Positions 8,366-15,951 of a DNA stretch of 64,000 nucleotides are shown here, piece by piece. The notes beneath the pieces are model-generated. The model ran no database searches. It was not told the origin of the DNA and saw only the letters and a program-made list of their open reading frames with translations. This DNA comes from Bacillus alkalicellulosilyticus (GTDB taxonomy: Bacteria; Bacillota; Bacilli; Bacillales; Bacillaceae_F): the NCBI RefSeq assembly GCF_002019795.1, contig NZ_KV917381.1, positions 698,001-762,000 of the forward strand, given 5' to 3'. A program made the translations under genes and the position numbers. Numbering within the stretch: position 1 is the stretch's first letter; every line of letters begins with the position of its first letter.

Positions 8366-8408
8366 AGGGCATTGAAAAAAGGTAACAAGCTCATTTTTTC
8401 AGTGCCCT
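8366..8408. terminator. Bidirectional intrinsic terminator
   Basis: AGGGCATTGAAAAAA pairs with TTTTTTCAGTGCCCT (one G-U pair) between convergent genes. It is a member of the recurring GGCACTGAAAAA terminator family. Confidence 0.8.
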
Positions 8409-8421
8409 GTGCAAGTTGCTT

Positions 8422-8622
8422 CTAGGTTTTACGAATAATTAAATAAACAATAAGACCAACAACGGGGAAAAATAAAGTACCAAGTAACACCAGTAATGCA
8501 AACTCTTTACTATTGCCATTGGCAATGGAATCGCGATAAGCCCAAATGCTCGTGACAATATTTAAGACGAATAAACCAATACCAAAAATGATGAAGATAC
8601 CGAAAACAACAACGACGTCCAT
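8422..8622 (-). CDS. Small PLDc_N-like membrane protein
   Basis: A 66-residue protein with two hydrophobic helices joined by a polar loop (AYRDSIANGNSKEF), then FFPVVGLIVYLIIRK. This is the two-helix module found at the N terminus of cardiolipin synthases (PLDc_N) and as free-standing small proteins. AAGGAG lies 8 bp before the chosen ATG. Function unknown, probably in the membrane. Confidence 0.6.
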   Translation of the reverse strand: MDVVVVFGIFIIFGIGLFVLNIVTSIWAYRDSIANGNSKEFALLVLLGTLFFPVVGLIVYLIIRKT

Positions 8623-8696
8623 AGGTTGAGCTCCTTCCAAAGGAATGGGGATTTTATTATTTTCTTTAAGTCTACCATATTATACAAAAAAGAAAA

Positions 8697-8720
8697 ATGA
8701 CCCTCAAAATAGAGGGTCAT
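8697..8720 (-). terminator. Terminator of the ect operon
   Basis: A 9-bp perfect stem (ATGACCCTC/GAGGGTCAT) followed on the minus strand by a T-rich tract, immediately after ectC. Confidence 0.85.
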
Positions 8721-8727
8721 TTGTATA

Positions 8728-9129
8728 TTATGCTTTTGCTTCTTCTTCCGTATCAGCAGGGTATACACCATTTTCATCATGAACTTCGCGTCCTGTAATA
8801 GGAGGATTAAAAACACAAATCATACGCATATCTGTTTTTGCACGAAGAAGGTGCTCATCATGCTCATCAAGAGCATAAAGTGTGTTCGCTGAGATGGGGT
8901 GAACTTTGTTGTCTGCTAACGTTTCAACTTCACCTTCACCTTCAATGCAATACACAGCTTCTAAGTGATTTTGATACCAAATATGTGTTTCCGTACCCGC
9001 ACGGATAATCGTATCGTGAACGGAATAACCCATGTTATCCTTTTTTAAGATAAGGCGACGACTGTTCCAATTACCACCTTCAATGTCTTGTTCTGTACCA
9101 ATGATATCTTCTAGTTTCACTACTTTCAT
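8728..9129 (-). CDS. ectC: L-ectoine synthase
   Basis: A 133-residue cupin enzyme that cyclises N-gamma-acetyl-L-2,4-diaminobutyrate to ectoine, the last step of ectoine synthesis. The family N terminus [13 protein letters not shown] is present. So are the cupin motifs around [13 protein letters not shown] (about 57-69) and [19 protein letters not shown] (about 78-96), and the [17 protein letters not shown] signature. Length is normal. It follows ectB by 15 bp with a consensus ribosome binding site and is the last gene of ectABC. Confidence 0.96.
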   Translation of the reverse strand: MKVVKLEDIIGTEQDIEGGNWNSRRLILKKDNMGYSVHDTIIRAGTETHIWYQNHLEAVYCIEGEGEVETLADNKVHPISANTLYALDEHDEHLLRAKTDMRMICVFNPPITGREVHDENGVYPADTEEEAKA

Positions 9130-9144
9130 CGTTTTCGCCTCCTG

Positions 9145-10428
9145 TTAAGATGTAACAAGTTCTTTACTTTGAATTAGTGCTTTAACGCTTTCTTCGATAA
9201 TGGCGAAGCCTTGTTCTAATCCTTCATTATCAATTGTGATAGGAGGGAATAGCTTAAATACTTCGTCTTTAGGCCCAGACGTTTCCATGATTAAGCCTCT
9301 TTCGAATGCACCTTGTGCGACACTTGAAGCAAACCCATCGATGTCAGTGGCGATACCTTGCATAAAGCCACGGCCACGTACTTCGCCTTTTATTTCTGGA
9401 TATTTTGCAACAAGGCCTTCTAAGAATGTTGTAATCTTAGCTGACTTTTCTTTAATGCTTGCTTCAAATTGAGGATCTTCCCAGTAAGATAAAGACTCCG
9501 TTGCTGTAACAAACGCATGATTATTTCCACGGAATGTACCGTTATGCTCACCTGGTCCCCAAATATCATATTTTGGTTTAAATAAAGTTAATGCTAATGG
9601 AAGGCCCATTCCACCGATTGACTTGGATAAACAAACGATGTCAGGTGAAATTCCTGCTTCTTCAAAAGAGAAAAATGAACCTGTTCGACCGACGCCAGCT
9701 TGCACATCGTCAACAATTAAAAGAATACCCCAGCGCTTACAAATATCTTCCACGCGTTTTAACCACTCGAATCTTGCGGCATTAATACCGCCTTCACCTT
9801 GGACTGTCTCGAGAATCATAGCAGCTGGAATCGCAACTCCACTACCATTATCTTCTAAGAAGCGTTCGAGATACTCCAGAGTGTCGAGATCATCGTTAAC
9901 AAAGCTATCATATGGCATCGTTACAACATGCTGTAACGGAATACCTGCGCCTTTGCGCTTAAATGAATTACCTGTTACTGACAACGCACCGATTGTCATA
10001 CCGTGGAAACCATTGGTAAAACTGATGACATCTGTTCTTCCTGTCACTTTACGAGCTAATTTTAATGCACTCTCTACTGTGTTCGTTCCTGTTGGACCCG
10101 GAAACATGACTTTGTAATCTAAGTTTCTAGGTTTTAAAATCACATCGTTGAATTTATGCAAAAACTCAGCTTTAGCAGAAGTTGCCATATCAAGTGAATG
10201 TGTAATGCCATCATTTAAAATATAATCAACTAGCTTTGCTTTCATTTTTGGGTCGTTGTGACCGTAGTTTAACGCTCCTGCTCCAGCAAAGAAGTCAATG
10301 TACTCTTTTCCAGCTTCATCCCACATTTTATATCCTTTTGCTTTTGTGAAGACGGTTGGAAAACCACGAACATAACTGCGTACCTCAGACTCTAACTGTT
10401 CAAAAATGCTTAAATCATTTGTATTCAT
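9145..10428 (-). CDS. ectB: Diaminobutyrate-2-oxoglutarate aminotransferase
   Basis: A 427-residue class III PLP aminotransferase converting L-aspartate-4-semialdehyde and glutamate to 2,4-diaminobutyrate, the first step of ectoine synthesis. The N-terminal [16 protein letters not shown] and [13 protein letters not shown] are typical of Ect[16 protein letters not shown] carries the PLP-binding Asp, and CLSKSIGG (about 267-274) carries the Schiff-base Lys. Full length, with AAGGAGGAAA before the ATG. It lies between ectA and ectC. Confidence 0.96.
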   Translation of the reverse strand: MNTNDLSIFEQLESEVRSYVRGFPTVFTKAKGYKMWDEAGKEYIDFFAGAGALNYGHNDPKMKAKLVDYILNDGITHSLDMATSAKAEFLHKFNDVILKPRNLDYKVMFPGPTGTNTVESALKLARKVTGRTDVISFTNGFHGMTIGALSVTGNSFKRKGAGIPLQHVVTMPYDSFVNDDLDTLEYLERFLEDNGSGVAIPAAMILETVQGEGGINAARFEWLKRVEDICKRWGILLIVDDVQAGVGRTGSFFSFEEAGISPDIVCLSKSIGGMGLPLALTLFKPKYDIWGPGEHNGTFRGNNHAFVTATESLSYWEDPQFEASIKEKSAKITTFLEGLVAKYPEIKGEVRGRGFMQGIATDIDGFASSVAQGAFERGLIMETSGPKDEVFKLFPPITIDNEGLEQGFAIIEESVKALIQSKELVTS

Positions 10429-10502
10429 ACTTTTATATTTCCTCCTTGGAATTATCGAAATTTTTTCTGATTGTCGAACGAATTTATTACGATGGGATAA
10501 AG

Positions 10503-11024
10503 CTATTTTTTAATAGGACCTACACGGAAAGTAAGCTCCGCCTCATGGTCATCACCCGGAAATAAATCTTCAGAGAAACATTCGAGTATTTCACAATCTG
10601 TTTTATAGTCTTTTGCTAACCGACGGAATAGTGACTTGGACGCGTTGTTTGAAGGTGTGACGGTAGCTTCGACATAACGAACATCTTTGCAAGCCTCTCT
10701 GGAGAGTAGTTCGTTAAGGATTTTTGAAGCAACACCTTTACCACGCTGTGAGGCATCTACACCAATTTGCCAAACAAAGACTACATCTTGGCGCTCAGGA
10801 GGTATAAAAGCAGTAACAAACCCTACAACCTTATCGTTTTCTTTTGCAACAACACATGTTTCTGCGAAAAATTCACACATCATAATGTATTTATATGAAG
10901 AATTTAAATCAAGAGTAGAATTATTTACTAACTCCCACATTGCTGCTCCATCTTCAACCGTTGGCTTCTCCAACGTTAAAGTTCCTAATACATTACTTGA
11001 TACTGTTGCGGTGTCTGGTGTCAT
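10503..11024 (-). CDS. ectA: L-2,4-diaminobutyrate N-gamma-acetyltransferase
   Basis: A 173-residue GNAT enzyme acetylating 2,4-diaminobutyrate with acetyl-CoA. Typical EctA features are [19 protein letters not shown], the CoA-binding loop [11 protein letters not shown] (about 108-118) and the conserved substrate region [16 protein letters not shown]. Start ATG with AGGTGA upstream. It is the first gene of ectABC; the gap to ectB is 74 bp. Osmotic induction is known for the family. No promoter could be assigned with confidence. Confidence 0.95.
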   Translation of the reverse strand: MTPDTATVSSNVLGTLTLEKPTVEDGAAMWELVNNSTLDLNSSYKYIMMCEFFAETCVVAKENDKVVGFVTAFIPPERQDVVFVWQIGVDASQRGKGVASKILNELLSREACKDVRYVEATVTPSNNASKSLFRRLAKDYKTDCEILECFSEDLFPGDDHEAELTFRVGPIKK

Positions 11025-11335
11025 CGATTATCACCTACAACTATAGTTAATTGAGAATTAATAGCAATTTCCTCCTTCAATTTGTTTTTTAAGAAGTAAG
11101 GCATTATTAGATGAACTTGAGACAACCCAAGTTTTTCTAATTTGCTTTGGCATAACAATATAATAAGGGGGTCCTCCTTTTTAATCAAACCAGTTTAAAC
11201 GTGATTATTCATGATAAACAAGGGTGAACAGTGGTCACCTTAAATAAGAGCACTGCTCTTTCAATATCCTTATGTATTGTAATGATTTCTCTCAATATGA
11301 AAATTGGAAGAAAAAAGGGAGGTGTGTCTATCTCA

Positions 11336-11470
11336 ATGATAGCAAGGGATTTAAGTGTATTTGCTTTTTTGGAAAAAACACTTGATTTTTTTATAAAAAA
11401 AGGTAAGCGCCTGAATAAGGAGGAGTATTGTACGCGATTATTGTTGGAATATCGGGGGATATGTCAATAA
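11336..11470 (+). CDS. Possible small basic protein
   Basis: A 44-residue reading frame beginning at an ATG about 11 bp after GGGAGGTG. It has a short amphipathic helix (VFAFLEKTLDFFIKKGKRL) and a basic middle. Nothing is recognised. A 79-residue extension to a GTG at 11231 is open, but its ribosome binding site is weak. The 300 bases between ectA and this frame otherwise contain only the ectA leader. It could be spurious. Confidence 0.25.
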   Translation: MIARDLSVFAFLEKTLDFFIKKGKRLNKEEYCTRLLLEYRGICQ

Positions 11471-11536
11471 TTCGTACAGTGTTTGAGGGCTTCGGTCTAT
11501 GAAGAAGAAAAAGGGACGGTGCAGGAATAGCAAGGG

Positions 11537-11921
11537 CGTTCATCGGCTTGATGAACGACGAAAGGAAGAAGGAAAGGCAGTAAAAGGTCGTTCATCGGCC
11601 TGATGAACGACGGAAGGAAGAAGAAAAAGCAGTGAAAGGTCGTTCATCGGCCTGATGAAGGACGAAAGGAAGAGGAATCAGCAGTGAAAGGTCGTTCATC
11701 GGCTTGATGAACGACGGAAGGAAGAAGGAAAAGCAGTGAAAGGTCGTTCATCGGCCTGATGAACGACGAAAGGAAGAAGGAAAGGCAGTAAAAGGTCGTT
11801 CATCGGCCTGATGAACGACGGAAGCAAGAAGAATCAGCATTAAAAGGTCGTTCATAAGCAAAATGAACGACCGACTCAAGGAAAAACGGCACCAAGAAGT
11901 CGTTCACGAGTGAAATGAACA
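11537..11921. repeat. Eight 52-bp tandem units, each with a palindrome
   Basis: CGTTCA recurs at 11537, 11589, 11641, 11693, 11745, 11797, 11849 and 11901, exactly 52 bp apart. Units 1-6 carry the hairpin CGTTCATC-GGC(C/T)T-GATGAACG (unit 3 has one mismatch), followed by a purine-rich GAAGGAAGAAG spacer. Unit 7 keeps the stem with a changed loop (CGTTCAT/ATGAACG), and unit 8 is degenerate. It fills the gap between ectA and yfhD. The spacers are near-identical, unlike CRISPR spacers. Confidence 0.9.
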
Positions 11922-11938
11922 CCGTAACCAATGAAAAA

Positions 11939-11958
11939 AGCGACCTTTTGGGGTCGCT
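11939..11958 (-). terminator. Terminator of yfhD
   Basis: AGCGACC/GGTCGCT stem followed on the minus strand by TTTTTT, five bases after the yfhD stop codon. Confidence 0.8.
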
Positions 11959-11962
11959 CTTC

Positions 11963-12121
11963 TTAAATATCTTTTCTGTTTTTGGCTCTGCGGTCAGCTG
12001 CTTCAGCGCGTTCTCTTGCTTCGATGTCGTCTTGGTCTGCAAGTTCGGCTGAGTATTCTACGTCTTCGCCGTCGACTCCATTAATGGCAGGTGCATCGTT
12101 GTTTCGGTTTTTCTTAGCCAT
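11963..12121 (-). CDS. yfhD: YfhD-family small protein
   Basis: A 52-residue highly charged protein beginning MAKKNRNNDAP and carrying the YfhD-family core DVEYSAELADQDDIEARERA, followed by AADRRAKNRK. B. subtilis yfhD occupies the same position before yfhE and yfhF. Function is unknown; it is a small acidic-basic, probably disordered protein of spore formers. GGAGG lies 8 bp before the ATG. Confidence 0.85.
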   Translation of the reverse strand: MAKKNRNNDAPAINGVDGEDVEYSAELADQDDIEARERAEAADRRAKNRKDI

Positions 12122-12248
12122 TTTAATTCCTCCTTACCTTCAACTAGTTGATGAACCGTTGATGTTCATCTGACATTAGTTTGGATAAGAGTTGTCTTTT
12201 TATGTGTATCAGTTATTATGAAAGACCGCAAAGCAATTTTCTTCGGAG

Positions 12249-12365
12249 TTATCCGTTGTGACGTTCAGCTGCTCGGTCGGCTGCTTTAAAGTCAGACTGA
12301 TAACGAACTTCTTGGGCTTTTCGTAAAAAACGTTTTTCGTCTTTATCCCGTCGTTTCTTTTCCAT
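12249..12365 (-). CDS. yfhE: YfhE-family small protein
   Basis: A 38-residue basic protein (MEKKRRDKDEKRFLRKAQEV..., ending FKAADRAAERHNG) resembling YfhE, whose genes sit next to yfhD in Bacillus. The ATG is preceded by TTAGGAGGG. Too small for domain analysis; synteny and the FKAADR motif support it. Function unknown. Confidence 0.75.
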   Translation of the reverse strand: MEKKRRDKDEKRFLRKAQEVRYQSDFKAADRAAERHNG

Positions 12366-12424
12366 GACCCATCCCTCCTAACAGGATTAGTTTCAACAAT
12401 AAAAAGTGAAAATATTCCAAAAAA

Positions 12425-12460
12425 AAGATACCAGAAAAGATTTTTCTTTTCTGGTATCTT
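12425..12460 (-). terminator. Intrinsic terminator
   Basis: A 16-bp perfect stem (AAGATACCAGAAAAGA and complement, 4-nt loop) is followed on the minus strand by a run of T. It ends transcripts arriving from the acetyltransferase gene at 12621. Confidence 0.8.
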
Positions 12461-12502
12461 CGTATCGAGTGATGGATTTACAATTTGGGAGTCATTCGAG
12501 GA

Positions 12503-12593
12503 AGAGCACTGGCTTCGCTCGCTACGCGTCAAACAAAAGAACCCCACTTTTGTTTGACTTTAAAAGAAGGTAGCGGCTTCGCACAGTGCTTCT
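12503..12593. repeat. Nested-hairpin repeat, copy A
   Basis: Outer arms GCACTGGCTTCGCTCGCTAC and GTAGCGGCTTCGCACAGTGC flank a perfect 12-bp inner hairpin (GTCAAACAAAAG/CTTTTGTTTGAC). Related elements at 19612 and 45926 keep the arms but have different inner stems. Confidence 0.7.
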
Positions 12594-12596
12594 AAG

Positions 12597-12618
12597 AAAA
12601 GACCGCTTTGCGGTTTTT
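12597..12618 (-). terminator. Terminator after the acetyltransferase
   Basis: A short CCGC/GCGG stem with an AAA loop is followed on the minus strand by TTTTCTT, directly after the stop codon at 12621. Confidence 0.6.
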
Positions 12619-12620
12619 TC

Positions 12621-13175
12621 TTATGCTTCTTTTGCTTCTTCGGCAAATAGTTGTTCTTGTCTCATGAAGTGAAGGTGATAATGGTCTTTTTCAATTTGAT
12701 ATAAATCGTATATTTTTCCATTTTGATTTAATTGATTATAAATATCTGAGCGCACTTCATTGGCAAACGTACAGTAAGGTAGCTTTTCTGCTGCTTTTTT
12801 TGAACGAACATTTTCATTTCGAATTCTCATAAAAACAGTTTGAATGTTTTGCTCAAAAAATAACTCATCAAAGAAAGAATCTTTTGCAATTGAGTTATAG
12901 CCTTTTCCAAAGTAGGGTTTGCCAAGCCAAGTTCCTAAAAACCCACTATGGTGTTGAATGTCAAACAAATTAATCGTTCCGATCGGATTGCCCCATTCGT
13001 CAAGAATGGTCCGAGATATTAATTCTCCTCTTTCTTCTGCTTCAATCGTTTGTTTTGTTAAAAACACAAACTCGTCGTAAGAGTAAGCTTTTTGACGCAC
13101 GAATGGGAAAACGGCAGGGTCGATCATCAAATCGTAAAGTGCATGGCAATCAGTGAGCTCTCTTTTTTTCAACAT
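12621..13175 (-). CDS. GNAT acetyltransferase, RimJ/RimL type
   Basis: A 184-residue protein starting MLKKRELTDCHALYDLM, with GGAGGG upstream. The GNAT core is visible: beta strands around GNPIGTINLFDIQ (about 75-87), then GTWLGKPYFGKGYNSIAKD, where the acetyl-CoA pyrophosphate loop is GKGYNS. Family members acetylate N-terminal amines of proteins or small molecules; the substrate here is unknown. The gene lies directly downstream of an unusual tRNA-shaped leader and terminator. A longer reading would translate that RNA structure and should not be used as the start. Confidence 0.8.
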   Translation of the reverse strand: MLKKRELTDCHALYDLMIDPAVFPFVRQKAYSYDEFVFLTKQTIEAEERGELISRTILDEWGNPIGTINLFDIQHHSGFLGTWLGKPYFGKGYNSIAKDSFFDELFFEQNIQTVFMRIRNENVRSKKAAEKLPYCTFANEVRSDIYNQLNQNGKIYDLYQIEKDHYHLHFMRQEQLFAEEAKEA

Positions 13176-13213
13176 GGTAAACCCTCCTTTGTTATGAGGG
13201 GAGATCAAAAAAA

Positions 13214-13256
13214 TCCCACCCTCGAATTTAATTTCGAAATCAAATTCGGGGTGGGA
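13214..13256 (-). terminator. Long terminator hairpin in the acetyltransferase leader
   Basis: A 43-nt near-perfect palindrome (TCCCACCC.../...GGGTGGGA with inner CGAATTT/AAATTCG and a one-base bulge) is followed on the minus strand by seven T, 32 bp before the ATG at 13175. Its 5' arm overlaps the 3' arm of the upstream tRNA-like T-arm, so the two folds exclude each other. That is the usual design of an attenuator. Confidence 0.75.
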
Positions 13257-13310
13257 ATCGAACCCACTAGAACCAGCTTTGCTGGTGGCGCACCAATTGC
13301 CTTCCCATAT
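13244..13310 (-). ncRNA. tRNA-like structure lacking an anticodon loop (leader RNA)
   Basis: Read 13310 to 13244, the segment has cloverleaf geometry. It shows a 7-bp acceptor stem (ATATGGG/CCCGAAT, one mismatch and one G-U), a 2-nt linker, a D-arm (GGC, 9-nt loop with TTGG, GCC) and one base. It continues with a 5-bp stem CCAGC/GCTGG closed by only AAA, a 5-nt variable region and a T-arm GTGGG-TTCGATT-CCCAC. The three-base loop leaves no normal anticodon, and no CCA follows. It overlaps the terminator hairpin that precedes the acetyltransferase gene. The stretch 13311-13501 upstream shows nothing further except AT-rich sequence. Confidence 0.6.
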
Positions 13311-13501
13311 TTCATTAAAAATCATCAAATTTCAGCAAAAACGTGCAATTTTTCAGAATAATTAGTGGTTTTGGTTAAAATAATTGCTTATTACTTATTA
13401 TTACTCTGATATGCTGAATAATACTACTATATATTAATGGTTTTTATCTAAAAAGGGAACTCTTTTTTTATAATTTTCTTATGAAATTTTTACTAAAAAT
13501 T

Positions 13502-14401
13502 TTAAGGCTTTGTAAGGTCTTGTAAAGCACTATAAAGGTCCTGATATTTAAAGCTAAATCCGGCCTCGAGTGCTTGTTTCGGTAGTACTTTTTTACCATC
13601 TAGAAGTAAAGTACTCATTTCTCCAAGGAGCAACTGAAAAGCAAATGATGGTACAGGGAACCAGTGCGGTCGTTGTAACACTTTTCCAACTGTTTTGCCG
13701 AATTTTTTCATCGTAACAGGATGTGGTGCGGTAAGATTAATGACACCATTGATGTCTTTTTCTATTGCAAATAGTAACAGTCGTGCTGCATCATCGATAT
13801 GTATCCAAGATACCCACTGTCTCCCAGATCCAACCGTTCCACCAGCAAAGAGGCGATATGGTAAAAGGATGCTTGGCAGGGCACCTTCCTGGCTGTCCAA
13901 GACAAGGCCAGTTCTTACGATTACCGTACGAACTCCAATGTCTTCGGCTTTTTTTGCTTCTTCTTCCCAAACTCGGCAAACCTCTTGTAAATAATTAGAA
14001 TTGGCTGGCTTGGATTCCTCTGTAAACGTTTCTGTCTCTGAATCCCCGTAATAACCAATGGCTGAGGAATTGATTAATACAGGAGGTGTAGGAGATAATT
14101 TTTTAAGCAGAGCAATTGTTTCTCGGGTCGCGTCAATTCGACTATTGAGAATTTGTTGTTTTCTTTCTTTTGTCCACCGCTTTGCTCCGATTGATTCTCC
14201 TGCAAGATTTACTAAGGCATCTATGTTTGTTAATTCCTTTTCAGGGGTGCTTTCAGGTGTCATCCATTGTACATATTGAACATGTTTTTCATTTTCTTTT
14301 TTCTTTCGTGTTAAAATAAAGACCTCATGGCCTTTTTCAACTAATACATTGGTTAGAGCTCTTCCAATTAAACCAGTTCCTCCAGCGATAGCTACTCTCA
14401 T
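13502..14401 (-). CDS. yfhF: NAD-dependent epimerase-like protein YfhF (TIGR01777 family)
   Basis: A 299-residue extended-SDR protein. The nucleotide-binding loop GGTGLIGRAL (about 7-16) is followed by ALVNLAGESI. The catalytic-type Tyr lies in SAIGYYGDSETETFTEE (about 115-131). VRTGLVLD and VSWIHIDDAARLL mark the family, and the C-terminal DUF1731-like part ends with LLLDGKKVLPKQALEAGFSFKY. The start at 14401 has AGGTGACC upstream. B. subtilis yfhF likewise precedes recX, but here it is divergent and separated by a transposon. The biological substrate is unknown. Confidence 0.88.
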   Translation of the reverse strand: MRVAIAGGTGLIGRALTNVLVEKGHEVFILTRKKKENEKHVQYVQWMTPESTPEKELTNIDALVNLAGESIGAKRWTKERKQQILNSRIDATRETIALLKKLSPTPPVLINSSAIGYYGDSETETFTEESKPANSNYLQEVCRVWEEEAKKAEDIGVRTVIVRTGLVLDSQEGALPSILLPYRLFAGGTVGSGRQWVSWIHIDDAARLLLFAIEKDINGVINLTAPHPVTMKKFGKTVGKVLQRPHWFPVPSFAFQLLLGEMSTLLLDGKKVLPKQALEAGFSFKYQDLYSALQDLTKP

Positions 14402-14642
14402 ATTGGTCACCTACTATTTCATAATGTTTTTTAGATCCTTTGCCGATTACTGTTCTATTTAAACGTAATTGTACTTGAATCCTTCTTTTTTATCTGAGTT
14501 TATCTTTTCCGACAGAAGACTCCCACTTCAATCGCAAGAAGGGCTTTTAGCCCAGCGATAAGGGGGAGATGAATGGCGGTTGGCGATAGCCAAAACATAG
14601 ACTTATATGGTATAATTAGAACAAACGTTCCTTTGGTGTGAG

Positions 14643-15824
14643 GTGAATTCTGTGGTAGTGAAAAAATCGTTTAGGTTTCGAATCTTTCCTACGAAAAAAC
14701 AGGCGGAACTCATTAACAAGACGATTGGTTGCTCCAGATTTGTGTTCAATTTCTTCCTCAATAAGCAAAAGCAAAAAGATAGCTACTGGTATGTTGTCGA
14801 AGAAATGGTGCAAAACGGTCAACTATCGGCAAATCATTGGAAAGGTGAATTTTTCAATCGGTACGAGTCGGTTAAAGCTGTCCGACAGCTGAAAGAACAC
14901 TATCATTTTTTAAAAGAAGTCGATAGTATTTCGCTTCAAAAATCGGTTGAAAATATGGCTGATGCTTATCAACGATATTACAAAAAACAAAACAAAGCCC
15001 CTAAGTTTAAAAGCAAAAAGAACAAGGTACAGACCTATGCCACAAAACAAACGAATGGAAATATCGCACTCCTTGATAATCACATTAAGTTGCCGAAGGT
15101 TGGGCTTGTTCGGTTTGCCAAAAGTCGTGAAGTAGCTGGTCGGATTATTAACGCAACCATTAGACGTAATCCTAGTGGAAAATATTTTGTCTCTATTTTA
15201 GCCGAAACCGAAGTAGTCGAACTTCCAAAAACAAACTCTAGCATTGGAGTGGATCTTGGGTTAACACACTTCGCTATTCTGTCAGATGGAACAAAATACA
15301 AAAACAATCGTTACTTTAAAGTACTGGAACAAAAGTTAGTAAAGGCTCAGCAAGTCCTTTCAAGGCGAGTAATTGGTTCTAATAATTGGAACAAACAACG
15401 AATGAAAGTGGCTCGAATTCACGAAAAAGTTGAAAACAAGCGTTCAGACTTTTTGCATAAAACCTCTACGGATATTATCAAAAACCACGATATTATCGGG
15501 ATAGAGAGTCTGCAAATAACCAATCTGATGAAAAATAAGAAGAACGCAAAAGCTATAGCCGATGTGTCTTGGTACAAATTCAAAACGATGTTAGTGTACA
15601 AGGCTGAATGGTATGGGAAGACAGTCGTGGAAGTGAGTAAAACCTTCCCTAGCTCACAGTTGTGAACGAGTTGCGGATACAAAAATAAAGCCGTTAAAGA
15701 TCAAGGGTTGCGTGAATGGACGTGTGTTTGTGGCACCTATCACGACCGCGATATTAACGCAGGAATCAATTTAAAAAACGAAGCGAATAGACTTCTAACC
15801 GTCGGTGCGACGGGGATAGTCTAA
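14643..15824 (+). pseudogene. tnpB: tnpB (RNA-guided nuclease family), interrupted by TGA
   Basis: The first 340 residues match TnpB/OrfB: the basic N terminus [18 protein letters not shown], then [13 protein letters not shown] with RuvC Asp I and [12 protein letters not shown] with the RuvC Glu. After SSQL an in-frame TGA (15663-15665) stands exactly where the first Cys of the zinc ribbon belongs. The same frame then continues [12 protein letters not shown]..., CVCG and [15 protein letters not shown], which has the third RuvC Asp, to a TAA at 15822. So one codon change (TGT or TGC to TGA) removes the ribbon and the last catalytic residue. Start is a GTG at 14643 or 14652. Confidence 0.85.
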
Positions 15825-15909
15825 TCCATAACTGGTGGGTACACCGGTGTTCTTAGAAATCCCCCACTTCAAACAGCTCGCTAGAGTAGTTGAGTGGTGG
15901 GTAGTTCAA
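15690..15909 (+). ncRNA. Probable TnpB omega/reRNA region
   Basis: In IS605-family elements the guide RNA scaffold overlaps the 3' end of tnpB and the right end, with the guide taken from the flank. Here the GTCGGTGCGACGGGG segment (15801-15815) and the right-end hairpin have the expected layout. The boundaries are inferred, not read. The guide would come from about 15910 onward, upstream of recX. Confidence 0.4.
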
Positions 15910-15951
15910 GATAAAATAAAGGAAAACTTCGGTAGGACAAGGTGGGGTGTT

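Larger units (their letters stand above)
14519..15909 (+). mobile_element. IS200/IS605-superfamily element with tnpB only (IS1341 group)
   Basis: A left-end imperfect palindrome (CTCCC...GGGAG with inner ATCGC/GCGAT and GGGCT/AGCCC) lies at about 14520-14568. A tnpB-like gene follows, then a right-end hairpin at about 15861-15901 (CCCCCACTTCAA pairing with TTGAGTGGTGGG) ending GTAGTTCAA. These are hallmarks of IS605-family subterminal ends; no inverted terminal repeats or target duplications are expected. No tnpA is present, so it cannot move by itself. The exact boundaries are estimates. Confidence 0.75.

Noticed and set aside
9200-10117. Plus-strand frames opposite ectB
   Set aside because: They are antisense to a strongly conserved gene and have no ribosome binding sites.
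11231-11335. GTG-initiated extension of the small frame at 11336
   Set aside because: Weak ribosome binding site, and its composition is unlike neighbouring proteins.
11537-11921. Regular repeat array that might be a CRISPR
   Set aside because: Both the palindromes and the intervening sequence are near-identical in every unit, and no cas genes are present. It is a tandem repeat.
13214-13310. T-box riboswitch ahead of the acetyltransferase
   Set aside because: No T-box sequence (TGGNACCGCG) and no Stem I motifs. The structure is tRNA-shaped itself rather than tRNA-binding.
13092-13361. Plus-strand and long minus-strand frames through the tRNA-like region
   Set aside because: They read across the RNA cloverleaf and terminator; the acetyltransferase has a better start at 13175 with GGAGGG.
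15663-15665. Selenocysteine at the TGA in tnpB
   Set aside because: The TGA replaces a cysteine codon, which is suggestive, but no SECIS-like hairpin is evident right after it and no Sec machinery is in the window. A nonsense mutation is simpler.
15835-15951. N-terminal extension of RecX by 39 residues
   Set aside because: The extension is translated from the transposon right end. The ATG at 15952 has AAGGTGGGG and matches the RecX N terminus.
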